Under the pieces are notes generated by a model that saw only the letters and a program-made list of their open reading frames with translations, was not told where the DNA came from and made no database searches. From positions 2,492,501 to 2,556,500 of the forward strand of contig OV121087.1 of assembly GCA_921293015.1 (NCBI GenBank): a DNA stretch of 64,000 nucleotides. Reading direction: 5' to 3'. This DNA comes from Phorcus lineatus. Taxonomy: Eukaryota; Mollusca; Gastropoda; Trochida; Trochidae. This document shows, in pieces, positions 24,249 to 36,503 of the stretch; the stretch's first letter is position 1; each line of letters opens with the position of its first letter. The position numbers and the translations under genes were made by a program.

Positions 24249-25182
24249 GGTTGTTTAAAATTATTGGTAAAATCAGGCCAGTCACCAAAGCTGTACGTAA
24301 TCATACCTTTGAAAAATCACAAGGTTTAAAATCCATTGGTAAAATCAGGCCAGTCACCAAAGCTATACGTAATCATACCTTTGAAAAATCACAAGGTTTA
24401 AAATCCATTGGTAAAACCAGGCCAGTCACCAAAGCTATACGTAATCATACCTATGAAAAATCACAAGGTTTAAAATCCATTGGTAAAATCAGGCCAGTCA
24501 CTTAAGCTATACGTAATCATACCTTTGAAAAATCACAAGGTTTAAAATCCATTGGTAAAACCAGGCCAGTCACCAAAGCTATACGTAATCATACCTATGA
24601 AAAATCACAAGGATTAAAATTCATTGGTAAAACCAGGCCAGTCACCAAAGCTATACGTAAACATACCTTTGAAAAATCACAAGGATTAAAATTCATCGGT
24701 AAAATCAGGCCAGTCACCTAAGCTATACGTAAACATACCTTTGAAAAATCACAAGGATTAAAATTCATCGGTAAAATCAGGCCAGTCACCTAAGCTATAC
24801 GTAAACATACCTTTGAAAAATCACAAGGATTAAAATTCATCGGTAAAATCAGGCCAGTCACCAAAGCTATACGTAATCATACCTATGAAAAATCACAAGG
24901 ATTAAAATTCATTGGTAAAACCAGGCCAGTCACCAAAGCTGTACGTAATCATACCTATGAAAAATCACAAGGATTAAAATTCATTTCAGGCCAGTCACCT
25001 AAGCTATACGTAAACATACCTTTGGAAAATCACAAGGATTAAAATTCATCGGTAAAATCAGGCCAGTCACCTAAGCTATACGTAAACATACCTTTGAAAA
25101 ATCACAAGGATTAAAATTCATTGGTAAAATCAGGCCAGTCACCTAAGCTATACGTAATCATACCTATGAAAAATCACAAGGT
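24249..25182. repeat. 72-bp minisatellite, about 13 units
   Basis: Thirteen occurrences of GGCCAGTCAC spaced about 72 bases apart, each followed by an ACGTAA-ATACCT word and TGAAAAATCACAAGG. One unit (about 24,980) has lost roughly 8 bases. Units differ at a few sites, notably CACCAAAGCT versus CACCTAAGCT. The unit is 24 codons long, so one plus-strand frame (24251-24505) is open for about 3.5 units until the T variant makes a stop. I regard it as non-coding satellite. Confidence 0.9.
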
Positions 25183-27672
25183 AGAGCAGAATAAAAGGTT
25201 TTCAACGAAAAAAAAGACATATTTAAAATGAAGTCATGTAATGTGCACGTGTTTCTTTTCAAAAAAGTTTTTTAATGTACATGTATATCAGTCTGACAAT
25301 ATGATTTTTATAAAACCATAAAGCTGCATACGCTATCTATACGTCCTTGTACTTAGATAAGAAAAACAATACATACGTCGCACTTCATTTCACAGTCTAA
25401 CTTTATGTTGATTTCAGTGAGTTAGTAAAACCAACATATAGTTGAAGTCACACAATAGTAAGTAGATCAATGTCAATGACCAGCAATACGTACGTGTGAG
25501 AGTCTTTCAAGCTATATTATATATAGTACCTCCATCTAACTCTGTCACTTAATGTAGAGACAAGAACAGATGTTAATGATTTCTTCTAAGTGACAATTGT
25601 AAAAAAAAAGGTGAGTAAACGTAGTTAAGAACATTTGGCCGCAATGACATCAATTGGCAGCTGAATAATTCGCTGGTGCGGTGAAGTTAGTCAAATCAAA
25701 TTCCGTGCCACGTAGTTCTGAATTTCGCCAATTTTGTCACTGTTAACGGTGAAATATCTCATTAAAACATTAAAATATAGTGTTTCGAAAGAGTTATTTT
25801 TAAAGGAAATAGATAATTGAATCTGTATAGTGTTGAATAGGTGTAAAACGTGAAAAAACACTTCAGAACAAACTTTTCTGAAATAAATAATTTATGTATA
25901 CAGTTTACTTATTCAATGTATTTACCACAAAACATTGGCAACCCTTGAATAAACGATTGGAGGTTGGACATTAGTTGAAAACTATTGGAGGGTATCCTCG
26001 ATTTATTATGTCTTTTGGAGGCAATGAAGGGGCAAGATGGAACTAATGTTTACACAACTTAGTTTTAATTTCTTTTATATTAGTTTTACTCATATATAAT
26101 TTTTATGGCCGTTGTATTCAACAGATTCATTTGATGAAATCAAGTAAGTTATCAAAATTTGCCAATAGTTTTTTTCAACTTTTGAACAGATGTGAGCAAT
26201 ATATATGTGATTTATTTTATTTTAAGTTCAAATAGGAAATTGACTCACAGAGCCAGGTATTTTCATTGGACTTTAACAACTTTATTAAACTGTGTTCGTT
26301 AGCTTCAGCAAGCATGAATTCTAAAGTAAACTGCAAAAGATATCTTTTAATTTTGTCCCGTGAAATTCTCTATTGCAAATACAGGCACAAATTGTTGATA
26401 TATACGAATTAAGACTGATCTTAACAAAAGCTAGGTTTTTTCAAATTGAATCTGAAAGAATATAGTCGTTGAAGCGGTCATAAAATATCCATGGGTGTGT
26501 TGATATGCAGACTTTCTGTTGACGTTTAGGTCTTGTACTCCCGTTAATGCCTTTTGCAACATGGATCAGGAAATAACTAATATTTATAATTGATTTAATT
26601 TGTTGATACAATTTGTTTGATTAAATTTTTTTTATCTGTTTGTAATTCAGAACAAACAGAAGCAACCTTACAGTTAGTGTTTGGGTATTCGACGTTTGTG
26701 AACGCCAGTTACAACGTAGATCAAGAGATAACTGATATTTACAATATACGTAATCTGTTGATACAATTCATGTGTTATAAAAAATTATAGTATTTTTTGT
26801 AATTCAAAACGTAGTGTTAATACATATTTAAAAAGATATGTAATTGAGTTGTCCAATACCACGTTAATATCATCGATATCAAGGATGCAGTGGATATTTC
26901 ACAAGCGGTGCGTATTCTAACAATTCTAATTATAACAGTAATTTTTAACTAAACTCTACTCCAGACTAATTAGATAACTCTCGTTTGTTTACAAAGTGAC
27001 AAGTAGTTCACTGGCCAGTGTCGATAAATTCATATGTCAATGATGATTCACAGACATTTTTTACTTATGATAAACACCACAAATAGTATTACTATCTATT
27101 TTTACAGATAAAGAATTATGAAATATGATTAAACTGGTTTCGAATGTGAGGAGAGATCATGTTCGTCTTGTTTATCTTTACATATATAGCCATTGTCCTC
27201 CTCCATGCTGTACACGCACTCTATGTTACCAGTTTCTGTACCTTAGAGAAGTGTGCTAGTCCAGGAACTGCTGATCAAATTACTTCAATTCATATTAACC
27301 TTGAAATGAGCAAAAGCAAGTCTAGATTTGGGACGCATAACACGCACTGCCCATTCCTCTGAGGCTACTTTCCTATATTTGACAAATTAATACCTTTTAG
27401 AATCGCATTCTTCCAGCAATGCTTGCGCCAGCCCCACTAACTTGCTGCATTTAATCTCTCCAACTTTTCTGTGCTATCGTCCAGGCTGCTGCAACGGATA
27501 GTCCAATATAATTTAGTTAAGACTGGTTCGATTTGAAGCCATACCGTGGAAGATGTTCTTCCATAGAGTTGAGCCTAAAAATGGTTGCAAAGGTGGTATT
27601 CTAAGAACCGAATTATTTCAGGTTTTTCTTTTTATTCAAACTACTTATTTACTTAACCGAGGTAAAAATTCA

Positions 27673-27911
27673 AAATACCAGTCAACCCTTCTTTCTTTCA
27701 CTCGGAAACTGTTATGTATTTGTCATATATGTCTTTTGGACATGAAAAGTTAAAATGTTTTGGTTTTATATCACCAAATATGACATTTAAGTTCGTATCA
27801 AAGTTTAATAATATGTTATGAAAATCACGGAGTGGCTCTTAAACCGATGTAATAATTTTAAATACCAGTCAACCCTTCTTTCTTTCACTCGGAAACTGTT
27901 ATGTATTTGTC
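27673..27911. repeat. 52-bp identical direct repeats, 187 bases apart
   Basis: An identical 52-base word starting AAATACCAGTCAACCC and ending TTATGTATTTGTC occurs at 27673-27724 and 27860-27911. This suggests a recent local duplication or two flanks of an inserted or deleted segment. Confidence 0.85.
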
Positions 27912-30749
27912 TTCAACCATGATTTAGGATTGGTATATATTGGCATCCATAATGTATAATGTATAAAGTCTAATCCAATAATACTTAGTTTTAAATACGT
28001 GTAGAAATCTATTTGAAGATAGATAAATTCCTTTATCCTATATTCCTTAGTTTCTATATCCAGTTATTTATAGTAGCAAGCTGAGGAGCAAGATATCAAA
28101 GTAATTACTTTGAAAGTTATGATATGAAGGTAAAAACTTTAAGATTGACATACAGAAGGCATTAAACACAAAATTAAACTCTTTTTTTAAAATGTCTTTT
28201 AAAAAATGATATTCATATACGTATATAATAATAATCTGAAAAATGTCGAATGCCACAATAATAACGTCAAAATAATGCAAGTCCAAAATATTTGGTATAA
28301 TTTGCATACGGAAAATGAAATATCATAGAGACATATCGTTTTTACTTTGTCAGAATTTTTTTAACAATATGTTATTCTCCAAGGACGTAGTTAGGATATT
28401 TGTTGGACATGAAAATAATAGGATGATTATTTTTCACCATTTATTTCGATAGTTATCATCATTATATCCATACAAGAAGCTTTCTAGGTACATTGAAATG
28501 CACTGAGATGTTTAACTGATCTTTGTGTGGTTCAGAACAGCGACATTCTCTAAACTGCCCCAACTGTTGCCACAACAATATACCTAAATCGATATTGATC
28601 TCACTTGCTTTATACCTTCACTTTATTCAAATGATCGATAATGCATGTACGTGATCGATCTTCTAATCAGCCTTGAACATTACAAAGAGCCTAAATGATA
28701 TTTTATTATCTATACATAATAACCTTTGAATGTTTTTTCTCGGTAAAATCTATGTTAGAGCAGAACTTGATAATTAACAGTCAATATGCAGGGTTGTAAA
28801 ACATATTTTCATTTAGTTTTATTTATTATTTTTCACATATTACATTCAAATTTAATGTATGGGTATACTTGCGAAAGACGTGTAGTCTGTATATCATGTT
28901 TTGTAACAAGATACTTTATAAAATGTTGGAGTTCCCTGTTCATAAATTTTCGTCTAATCTTCTACCAATGTCTGGTTGCTGTAACACAATTACATTAAAG
29001 AACCACTGTTTTAAACAGTTTTTTTGAAGATCACACATAGATGTGCTTATACTGGAGTTATTCATATCTTAACTATCTTGTCCATTCAGTTTTTAAATCG
29101 TTGAAAGAAAAATAATTAAATATTTAAAAAGGTAGATGACTTAGTGTGCCGCATATTATCAGATATGGAATATATAAAAATATGTTATGCAAAATTTAGT
29201 ATAAACCATAAATTTTAATGTAAATGAAAAAGGAAATTACGAACAGTTTTTGTTTAACTGACAGCGTTTGAAAATAACTTCTCGTGTACTTGGTCCAATA
29301 CAGACACAAAATTGACATTAAGGAGTAATTTATAAACTTTACACAGAGTTCTTGAACATCGATTTTCAAATACAATAGCACAGCAGACAGTGTGAGCAGA
29401 GTAAAATGTGCCCTTTTAAAGGCCACTATCAAAGTTCTGGTGGTGCAGTCCACTTTCCTTATTTCCCTTGTGAGATTTTCAGTTGGAAAGTCATCAGCGC
29501 ATTCAGAAAACCAAACATCATGAATCTCACATAATGACTGGTACTACCAGTTTAAAAAGATACCGGTTTAAAACTTCTTTGGAAACAATAAGAACATTTC
29601 TTGAAAGATTCCCGAATGAAACTAAATATACGTCAAAAGGATGGCTGAAAGCTAGGTTTTGTAGGTTAAATGCGTAAGGTTTTTTTTTATTGTCAGTGCT
29701 GCCTGACTCCACGAAAGAGGTTTCGTATCTGCAAATAATTTATCCTGAATTTGTACAAGAGAGTACAAGAATTTGCAGTAAATGTGATCCAAAATAAAGG
29801 TAACATACGCCAAACGCATATCTGAAAGCACCGTCTCCATAGTGGAATGAATTAGATGGTTTTAAGTATTACTGACTAGTCTTGAGTGAAGATATGGACA
29901 CGAATACACACTAATTCCGTAAAAGGTTCATCCCGAAAAAGAAAAAGATTTTGTACTATTGAAGAAATTATGATCCTCGAATTTAACGATGTATTGGAAT
30001 ATATATGATAGTCGTTTAAAGGACTACATATATATTTGGATGAATTACAAGCGTGTCAATTTCGAATTTCTATAAATTTTCACTTGACCGATGATACCTT
30101 TCGTTTGAGTACCAGCACTTTCACAGATAAACTAATCTATCTTTATTGCACCTTGCTTGAGGCAGAAATGCCGCTCATTCGATACATTATACAATCCAAC
30201 AGATAGAGGGGTTACGCGAGTCCAAAACCTCTCACTGCAGTCGGGAGATATTGAACGATTCGTACATAAGCACCTGAGAAAGCCACTGCTGTATGGCAAT
30301 GGAGTAAGATTGTGACTGATGTCTGAGATATTAACTTGTTAAAGATTTACGGTTACTTTGGTACAAAAGTGAAGTCCCTAACAGGTATTTAGATATATCT
30401 TACAAGGTAATATAACTCAAATGGAAATGACTAATAATATAAATCATGAATTCAATAAACATCAATTCTGTGTTTCCACTTAAGCTATAACAATAGGACT
30501 CGATTACCCTCTTAACTGACCTGGTTTCGAGGATCGAGAAATCCCTCAATTGAAACCCGGAATTTCGATAAAATTTTATCAGTAGTACTAATATATACAT
30601 GTGATATATGTTGCTTTTGTGCCAGAGTCTCGGTTTAAACACCATCTTATGCATCCTGGAGAGTAAAGAAAGCAAATCTTTATGAGCCTATATACATCCA
30701 TTATCGGGACACCGAATGTGACAATATGAAGAACCTCGATTTCTGTCGA

Positions 30750-30845
30750 GGCACGGTGGATGAGTAGGTCAGCTGTTGAGAACGTCTATGCTAGTACTGT
30801 CTGACTCAGAGGTGTAGATCCGAATCTCGCTCGAAAATGTACTAG
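30750..30845 (+). mobile_element. tRNA-like SINE fragment
   Basis: Contains CACGGTGGATGAGTAGGTCAG followed, after about 60 bases, by a degenerate B-box-like TAGATCCGAATCTC. This resembles the tRNA head of a SINE. It is a separate sequence from the copies at 1131 and 18161. Identification rests only on box-like spacing. Confidence 0.35.
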
Positions 30846-31154
30846 AATTTGTACTATTGGAGATAGTGCTATCACAAACAGTCTTACTCTTGTATACAAA
30901 CTTACCAGCTACCTATTAAATACTATCCACCATTATTTTTATTTTGTAGTTGACATAAAGTTTAAATAGAGGTTCTTAATCGTTTTCGCGCCAGCTTTGG
31001 TTCAATGTTAGGCTTAGAAACAACAAACTAAATCTTTGAATTGTCAGGCGCTGAACCGCGTAACGTGAAAATTTCCAGGAATCGTCACAACACTACCTCG
31101 GAAATATCACCATTTATAACCTTTGACTTATTTGACTTCAATGACGTCCTGTCC

Positions 31155-31265
31155 AACATTGAATGTTAATTTTCAAAAACAGTCAGTTATCGTACATCTT
31201 GACAAAATAATAACATTGATTGTTAATTTTCAGTTATCGTACATCTTGACAAAATAATAACATTG
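31155..31265. repeat. Short tandem duplication of about 50-57 bp
   Basis: Two neighbouring copies of a word with TTATCGTACATCTTGACAAA and AATAATAACATTG. The first copy has a few extra bases (AAAAACAGTC). Confidence 0.8.
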
Positions 31266-32717
31266 GTATTGATAATGTTTGTCATATATTTGACTTTCAA
31301 CAGACTAACATCACTTTAACCATGTGTTTAAACCACGCAAAGAATGCTTTAATTTTCTATGTCATTTTCGTTTCAAACAAAAGCTTAATCACACAGAAAT
31401 CTCCATTATATTTTGTTATCAAATCTGACATCAACGTTGCCAGCTTGTTCGCCTTGTTGTAGAGTTCCCACTCGATAGCACTCAACACTAGAAGAATGCC
31501 TGTTGCATCTGTTTATGCATGCCATGTTAATAATTGCACTTAAAGCCACGAGTCCTTCAAATGTTAGATTTTCGGTAAACATTGACATTTTCAAATATGT
31601 ACCTAGGGGACCACCCCGTACCTTGGTTACTATGGTGACCACATATTGCGATGATAAACGTGGCTTTGTTGTCCCTCGAGGTAAGAAGGTATGACGCAAC
31701 TATTCCGATTGCAGAGACTTATCTGGCAAGGCAAGATCGCGTCGTAAAGATTAAAATGTGATACAGACATAACGTTTACACCTTTGTTTGCCCCTGGGAG
31801 CTTAGCATTGGCATGATACAGTGTTAAAGATAGGTGAACGAGTTGATAACGCCGAAGAACGGCCAGACTTCTTGTCCTGACAATGATAAGCATTCATTTT
31901 GCCCACCCTCGTGCGGGAAAATGTCGTAGGGCTGGAAATGGAATGTGGTTCGATGTTCTGAAGTTGAATTTTTTTCTTTTTTATAGACGAATGATCTGTA
32001 TGCGTTTTGTCTCGTGTCTAGCACTGTCTACTTATATGTGGCGATGTTTCCTTATGATTTGAGTCCATTTGACCAGAATATTCAAATGAACAATGTTAAC
32101 ACTTTCTGCAATTTGTATTGAAAATGCAAGATTTTCCCCATTTACTTAATTCTTTTTTATACAAATCGCGCTCATTGAAAAAATATCAAAACTTTGGTGA
32201 AAGTTTTACCGATAAAACAGTGTCTCCTCGTGGCATGACCAATGGACAATTTCGAATGGGTTGGAATTGACACACGACTGGATCCATCGTGGAACGCTGC
32301 TCTAGCCACTCTTGGTCCGACCATCACACGATCACATACAATCTTTTAATAATGGCTAAGCCTTGATTAGAAAGTACGGTAATGGAACGATGTTATGATG
32401 GTTTGTCACTACGCTTTTAAATTTGTCTCTTAACTAGCAACTTTAGGCCTATTTATGACATAGTTTTGCCATACGGCGGTACGGTATGAATACGAAATAA
32501 CCTTTCATGCACATTGGTACGTTTGCTCGTAAAGTCTATGGGAAAAGGGTGAAGAATTTTACTCGCTGAAAAGTCGTAACAGTAAAATCTATCCATACAT
32601 TTAGTTTACTTTTATAGCGTTGTAAAATTAGTAAAGGTACAGAGCCTTTTTCATGTCTTTTAATCCAAAAACAAATATTTCAGAGACTAGACTTCAGTGA
32701 ATACTACAGGCATTGCT

Positions 32718-32845
32718 TGAGAGCCTAGTCCTAAATTTTCGAAGCTCACTTAGCACTTAGACAGTCTTATGCCAATATTAATGAATGGTACTTACGACAG
32801 TCTTAGTGCTAAGAGAGCTTCGAAAATCTAGAGCCTGTTCTCTAG
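32718..32845. mobile_element. Foldback MITE-like inverted repeat
   Basis: Two arms of about 55 bases separated by about 12. The left arm has TTTTCGAAGCTCACTTAGCA and the right arm its near reverse complement (TGCTAAGAGAGCTTCGAAAA). Outer ends GAGCCTAG and CTAGAGCC also pair. Transcribed RNA would form a long hairpin. This form is typical of foldback or miniature inverted-repeat elements. Confidence 0.65.
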
Positions 32846-35260
32846 GGACATGCCACATTAACAGAACGTCTCTGCCAGCCTTTGACGGTTTAATCTTCTA
32901 TTTGATAGGCGCCATCGTGTTATCTATCAGTTATCAACAAGTATTTTCAATACTGGCACTGACTTTTGACCATCATCAGAATCATTTCAGTCGACAAAAG
33001 TCACATCTTACAAACTGCCAAAAAACGCCATAGGAAACGTCAGAATAATTGTGGTTACACTGAAAGCAAATTAGTCAAAATTCCTTGACAATCATAAACC
33101 ATTAAAAGGACCCCTTACATTCCATTCTTGCGTAAAATACTTCATGCCAGATTAAAAACTGTGTAATATTAAATAAAGATGTTTGCATCAAACAAACAAC
33201 GATTTTGGTTATATATCCCTACAATAAACTAAATGTTTACACGTGCTTGATATCAATACCCACTTCCGCAATTAAACACCTTGCTAATTAACACGTGAAC
33301 CCAATTAAAAAGCGTGACCGCGCTCCAGGTCAAATAGCAGTTTGCAAATGTTTACATAAATCTTTATACACCACAAAGCTAAAAGACTATAATTATGACG
33401 CTACCCCCTAAAGATCCCCTTTTGACTCGTTAACGCCGGGGGCGTGAACAGGAGCGTCAAAGAATGGTGGCTAATTAATGCCTTGATGTGGATGGAGATC
33501 TGTTTTTCCACCCAAAGCCTTCAGCTTTTGCAATTTAGTGTTTCGGAAGCTTATTTACTTGTGAATTACGATGGCATGAAAGTTTCGCCTGTAGCTGTTG
33601 ATGTACAGTGTAATATAATGCAGGGATGAATAGGGGATTAGCTTCTGTTGAATCTTGGAATAGACGCTAAATAGGAAATGATAACAATTACGTCATCTAT
33701 ACAACAGAGGGATAAGGAGACGATTAAGTAAAGTATGGAATTTCTTGTTTGTATTAGCTGAATGATAACGATCATAATTTAAAAAAAAAAAAATCAGGAT
33801 AACAATTTTTGTTTAAATTTCAGGAATACACATCGTTTCGATGAGAATAAGAGACTAAAATTCAGTCTGGCAAAAATTCTCAAAAACGTGTATTTATTAG
33901 ATAAAACAATGGAGCCTCAACGAAACGTACTTGAATTCAGATGTAGACTTGGTTTTACAGAGGTCATGTGGGAGTGAAACATTATGAACTACACCGAGTT
34001 TATTTTATTCTATGTAACTTACTCCTCCCAAGGACTTTTTATTATAGAGGTCTATACAGGTCCTTGCTCCTCCGTTTCAAATTCCGTCATTTACAATCTC
34101 TATTAAAAAAATGTTATCGAGTAAATCAGGCTTTTCTAAAGAGTACCATTTCTCAGTGACCTCCGATAGCATTAATTAATTTAGATTCTCAGTCTAAAAT
34201 GTTAATATTATTGGATTGTTGTATTTTTATATGTATTTCGTGGATACTTGTATTAACATTGTCAGCGATAATTATTTTTCATCTGGGGACCGTATGTGCT
34301 TCTGGGTGATTCAAATTTCAAATTCGGGATTCAAATGTCGAGGTGTCTTTTCTCTGTCATGCATTCCCGACTAAAACATGTACATTGACCGTGATGAAGC
34401 AACTTTGCATGATTGATATACTTTCTTAACCTAATTATGCTTGTGTGTTCATATTCACTTATTTGTTTGATGTGAAAAACTCAATCTATAAAATTTTAAA
34501 ATAACGATATGAAAACTCCAATATTTTTCCGAGAGATATTGTGAATTATATTGCCAATAGCCTTTAAGTTAGACACAGAAATGATAAAAACTCTCTTTGA
34601 ATCCATTCAACACTTTTATTTACATGAACCGAAAGAAAATCATATTAGCCATTGATTATTACATTTCAAAAATGCAGCCTTCCTTATGCTTGTTTAAATA
34701 TAATAATCTCTTTGTATTCGACATTTCATCAGCGTTGGAAAGTCATAAACTTTCCCTCGTAGTTTATCACTCTGTTCGATCTTACAGAATGTTAACAAAT
34801 ACGCTGGAATCCCTATGTACATAAGCGGCTAATGAATTCACTTCGCTTTCATCTCTCGCCAAATGATCATACATCCAGTGAAGATGAATGCTAAAACTGT
34901 GAATGAGAAACAGGCGATCCATCATTCACCAGTTACCTTGTTTGATTAAGTCAAATAACGTAAACATTAAAATCGATCATTTTGCACTCAACATTCACAA
35001 CGAAAATATTTTACATAATTCTTTTCTTTGAGGCTGATATAATAAAATATCATAATCAATATTTAATTGAAACTATCGCAATATATAAGTGTTTTAATTC
35101 TTCTTTGTAATTTGATAACTGAAAGTGGTCGGTAAACAAAATGTTTTGTTTAAATTTTGGAAGCGAGTTCATTATGGCGTTGCAATGAAACAGCTATGTC
35201 AATGTATAGTGGCTTCACTAGGAATGTCAAATGTTTCACACGAGTCAGTTTAAACTCGCT
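32846..35260. other. Intergenic stretch, nothing recognised
   Basis: No coding similarity and no long repeat seen. It includes a short A-rich tract at about 33780-33793. Open frames at 33444-33629, 33968-34159 and 34597-34824 look random. Confidence 0.4.
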
Positions 35261-35934
35261 TTAAAAGGCACTAGTGCACGCTTTTACGGTTAAAATTGGC
35301 TAGTTTAAAGGCACTAGTGCACGCTTTTACGGTTTAAATTAGCTATTTTAAGGTTTAAGAGGACTTATGCATTCACTTAAGCTTTCTATCGATGCAATGA
35401 AATACTTAAAATTCTTTACAATTAACCTGCAATCAACAATGAAAAAATTTAGACAGCCGCTGTCGGCTTGGACATATAACAAATCTAAGGTTAGCTGTGC
35501 ACAAAACGGATAAATTATAGACAGTTGAAAGCGGCTGAACTATTATTATGTGCAGCTGTTGAATTTACCTAAACTCTGAACTGAGAACAAATAATGAATT
35601 ATGTTTTATGAAAGCAATTTTGTAAATAAACCGATTTTATAACACAGCATTAGCATTGCTATTAGATTGACCGAAGCGGCTGCCGTTTCCGCTTTTTTGG
35701 TTATAAGTAAAATCTTAATATTTCCGATATCGTAGTTCATGCGGATTTATTGTAACGTAACATTAAATACTTCCGGTCTTTAAAAATCAACTTTACTACC
35801 TGAATACGTAAATATTCGTTAAATAACTTACGAGGTAGATTACTTGTGTGAGGATCTTGAATAATATCGAGAGAAATCCAGTATCTGTGCATTCGTTGTG
35901 TTAACGAAATATTGGTGTGCACTAGTGCGTTTAA
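35261..35934 (+). mobile_element. TIR element, first tandem copy
   Basis: The main unit runs from TTTAAAGGCACTAGTGCAC at 35304 to GTGTGCACTAGTGCGTTTAA at 35934. A 43-base duplicate of its left end precedes it (35261-35303). Inner sequence matches 16070-16684 in reverse orientation (for example TTAGACAGCCGCTGTCGGCT). Non-coding. Confidence 0.65.
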
Positions 35935-36503
35935 GGTTAACGAGGACTTGTGCATTCACTTAAACTTTCCATCGATGCAGTCAAATACTTAACATTCTTT
36001 AACATTGACCTGCAATCAACAATGAAAACGTTTAGACAGCCGTGGCGGCTTGGACATATAAAAAAATCCGTATGGTTAGCTGTGCACAAAACGGATAAAT
36101 TATGGACCGTTGAAAACGGCTGAACTAGTATTGTGTGCAGATATTGAATTTACCCTAACTCTGAACTGATAACAAAGAATGAAATATGTTTTATGAAAGC
36201 ACTGTTGTAAATTAACCGATTTAATAACACAGCATTAGCATTGTTATTAGATTGACCAAAGCGGCTGCCGTTTCCGCTATTCTGGTTTGAAGCAACATTT
36301 TAATATTTCCTATATATCGTAGTTCAGGCGGATATAATGCATCGTGGCAGCCTTTAAAAATCCACTTTACTACCTGAATACGTAAATAATTGTTACTTAC
36401 GAGGTAGATTACATGAGTCAGGACCGTCAGTAATATCGAGAGATATGCAGTGTCTGTGATTTGGTTGTGTTTACGAAATATTAGTGTGCACTAGTGCGTT
36501 TAA
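35935..36503 (+). mobile_element. TIR element, second tandem copy, left-truncated
   Basis: Repeats the previous unit directly, beginning inside it (CGAGGACTTGTGCATTCACT) so that the left terminal repeat is missing. It ends with GTGTGCACTAGTGCGTTTAA. The two copies differ by many substitutions and small gaps, so the tandem arrangement is old. Confidence 0.65.

Larger units (their letters stand above)
25183..32706. other. Intergenic stretch without recognised genes
   Basis: AT-rich. It contains the 52-base direct repeat pair (27673-27724 and 27860-27911), the SINE-like piece at 30750 and the short tandem duplication at 31155-31265. Open frames are short and look random, including overlapping frames on both strands at 29483-29712 and 31406-31893. 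Confidence 0.45.

Noticed and set aside
24251-24505. 84-codon frame in the minisatellite as a repeat protein gene
   Set aside because: Most later units carry a stop or the frame is lost by the 8-base deletion, so coding function is unlikely.
27159-27362. 67-codon plus-strand frame with a signal-peptide-like start
   Set aside because: The hydrophobic start could encode a small secreted protein, but AT-rich sequence often gives such starts and nothing else supports a gene.
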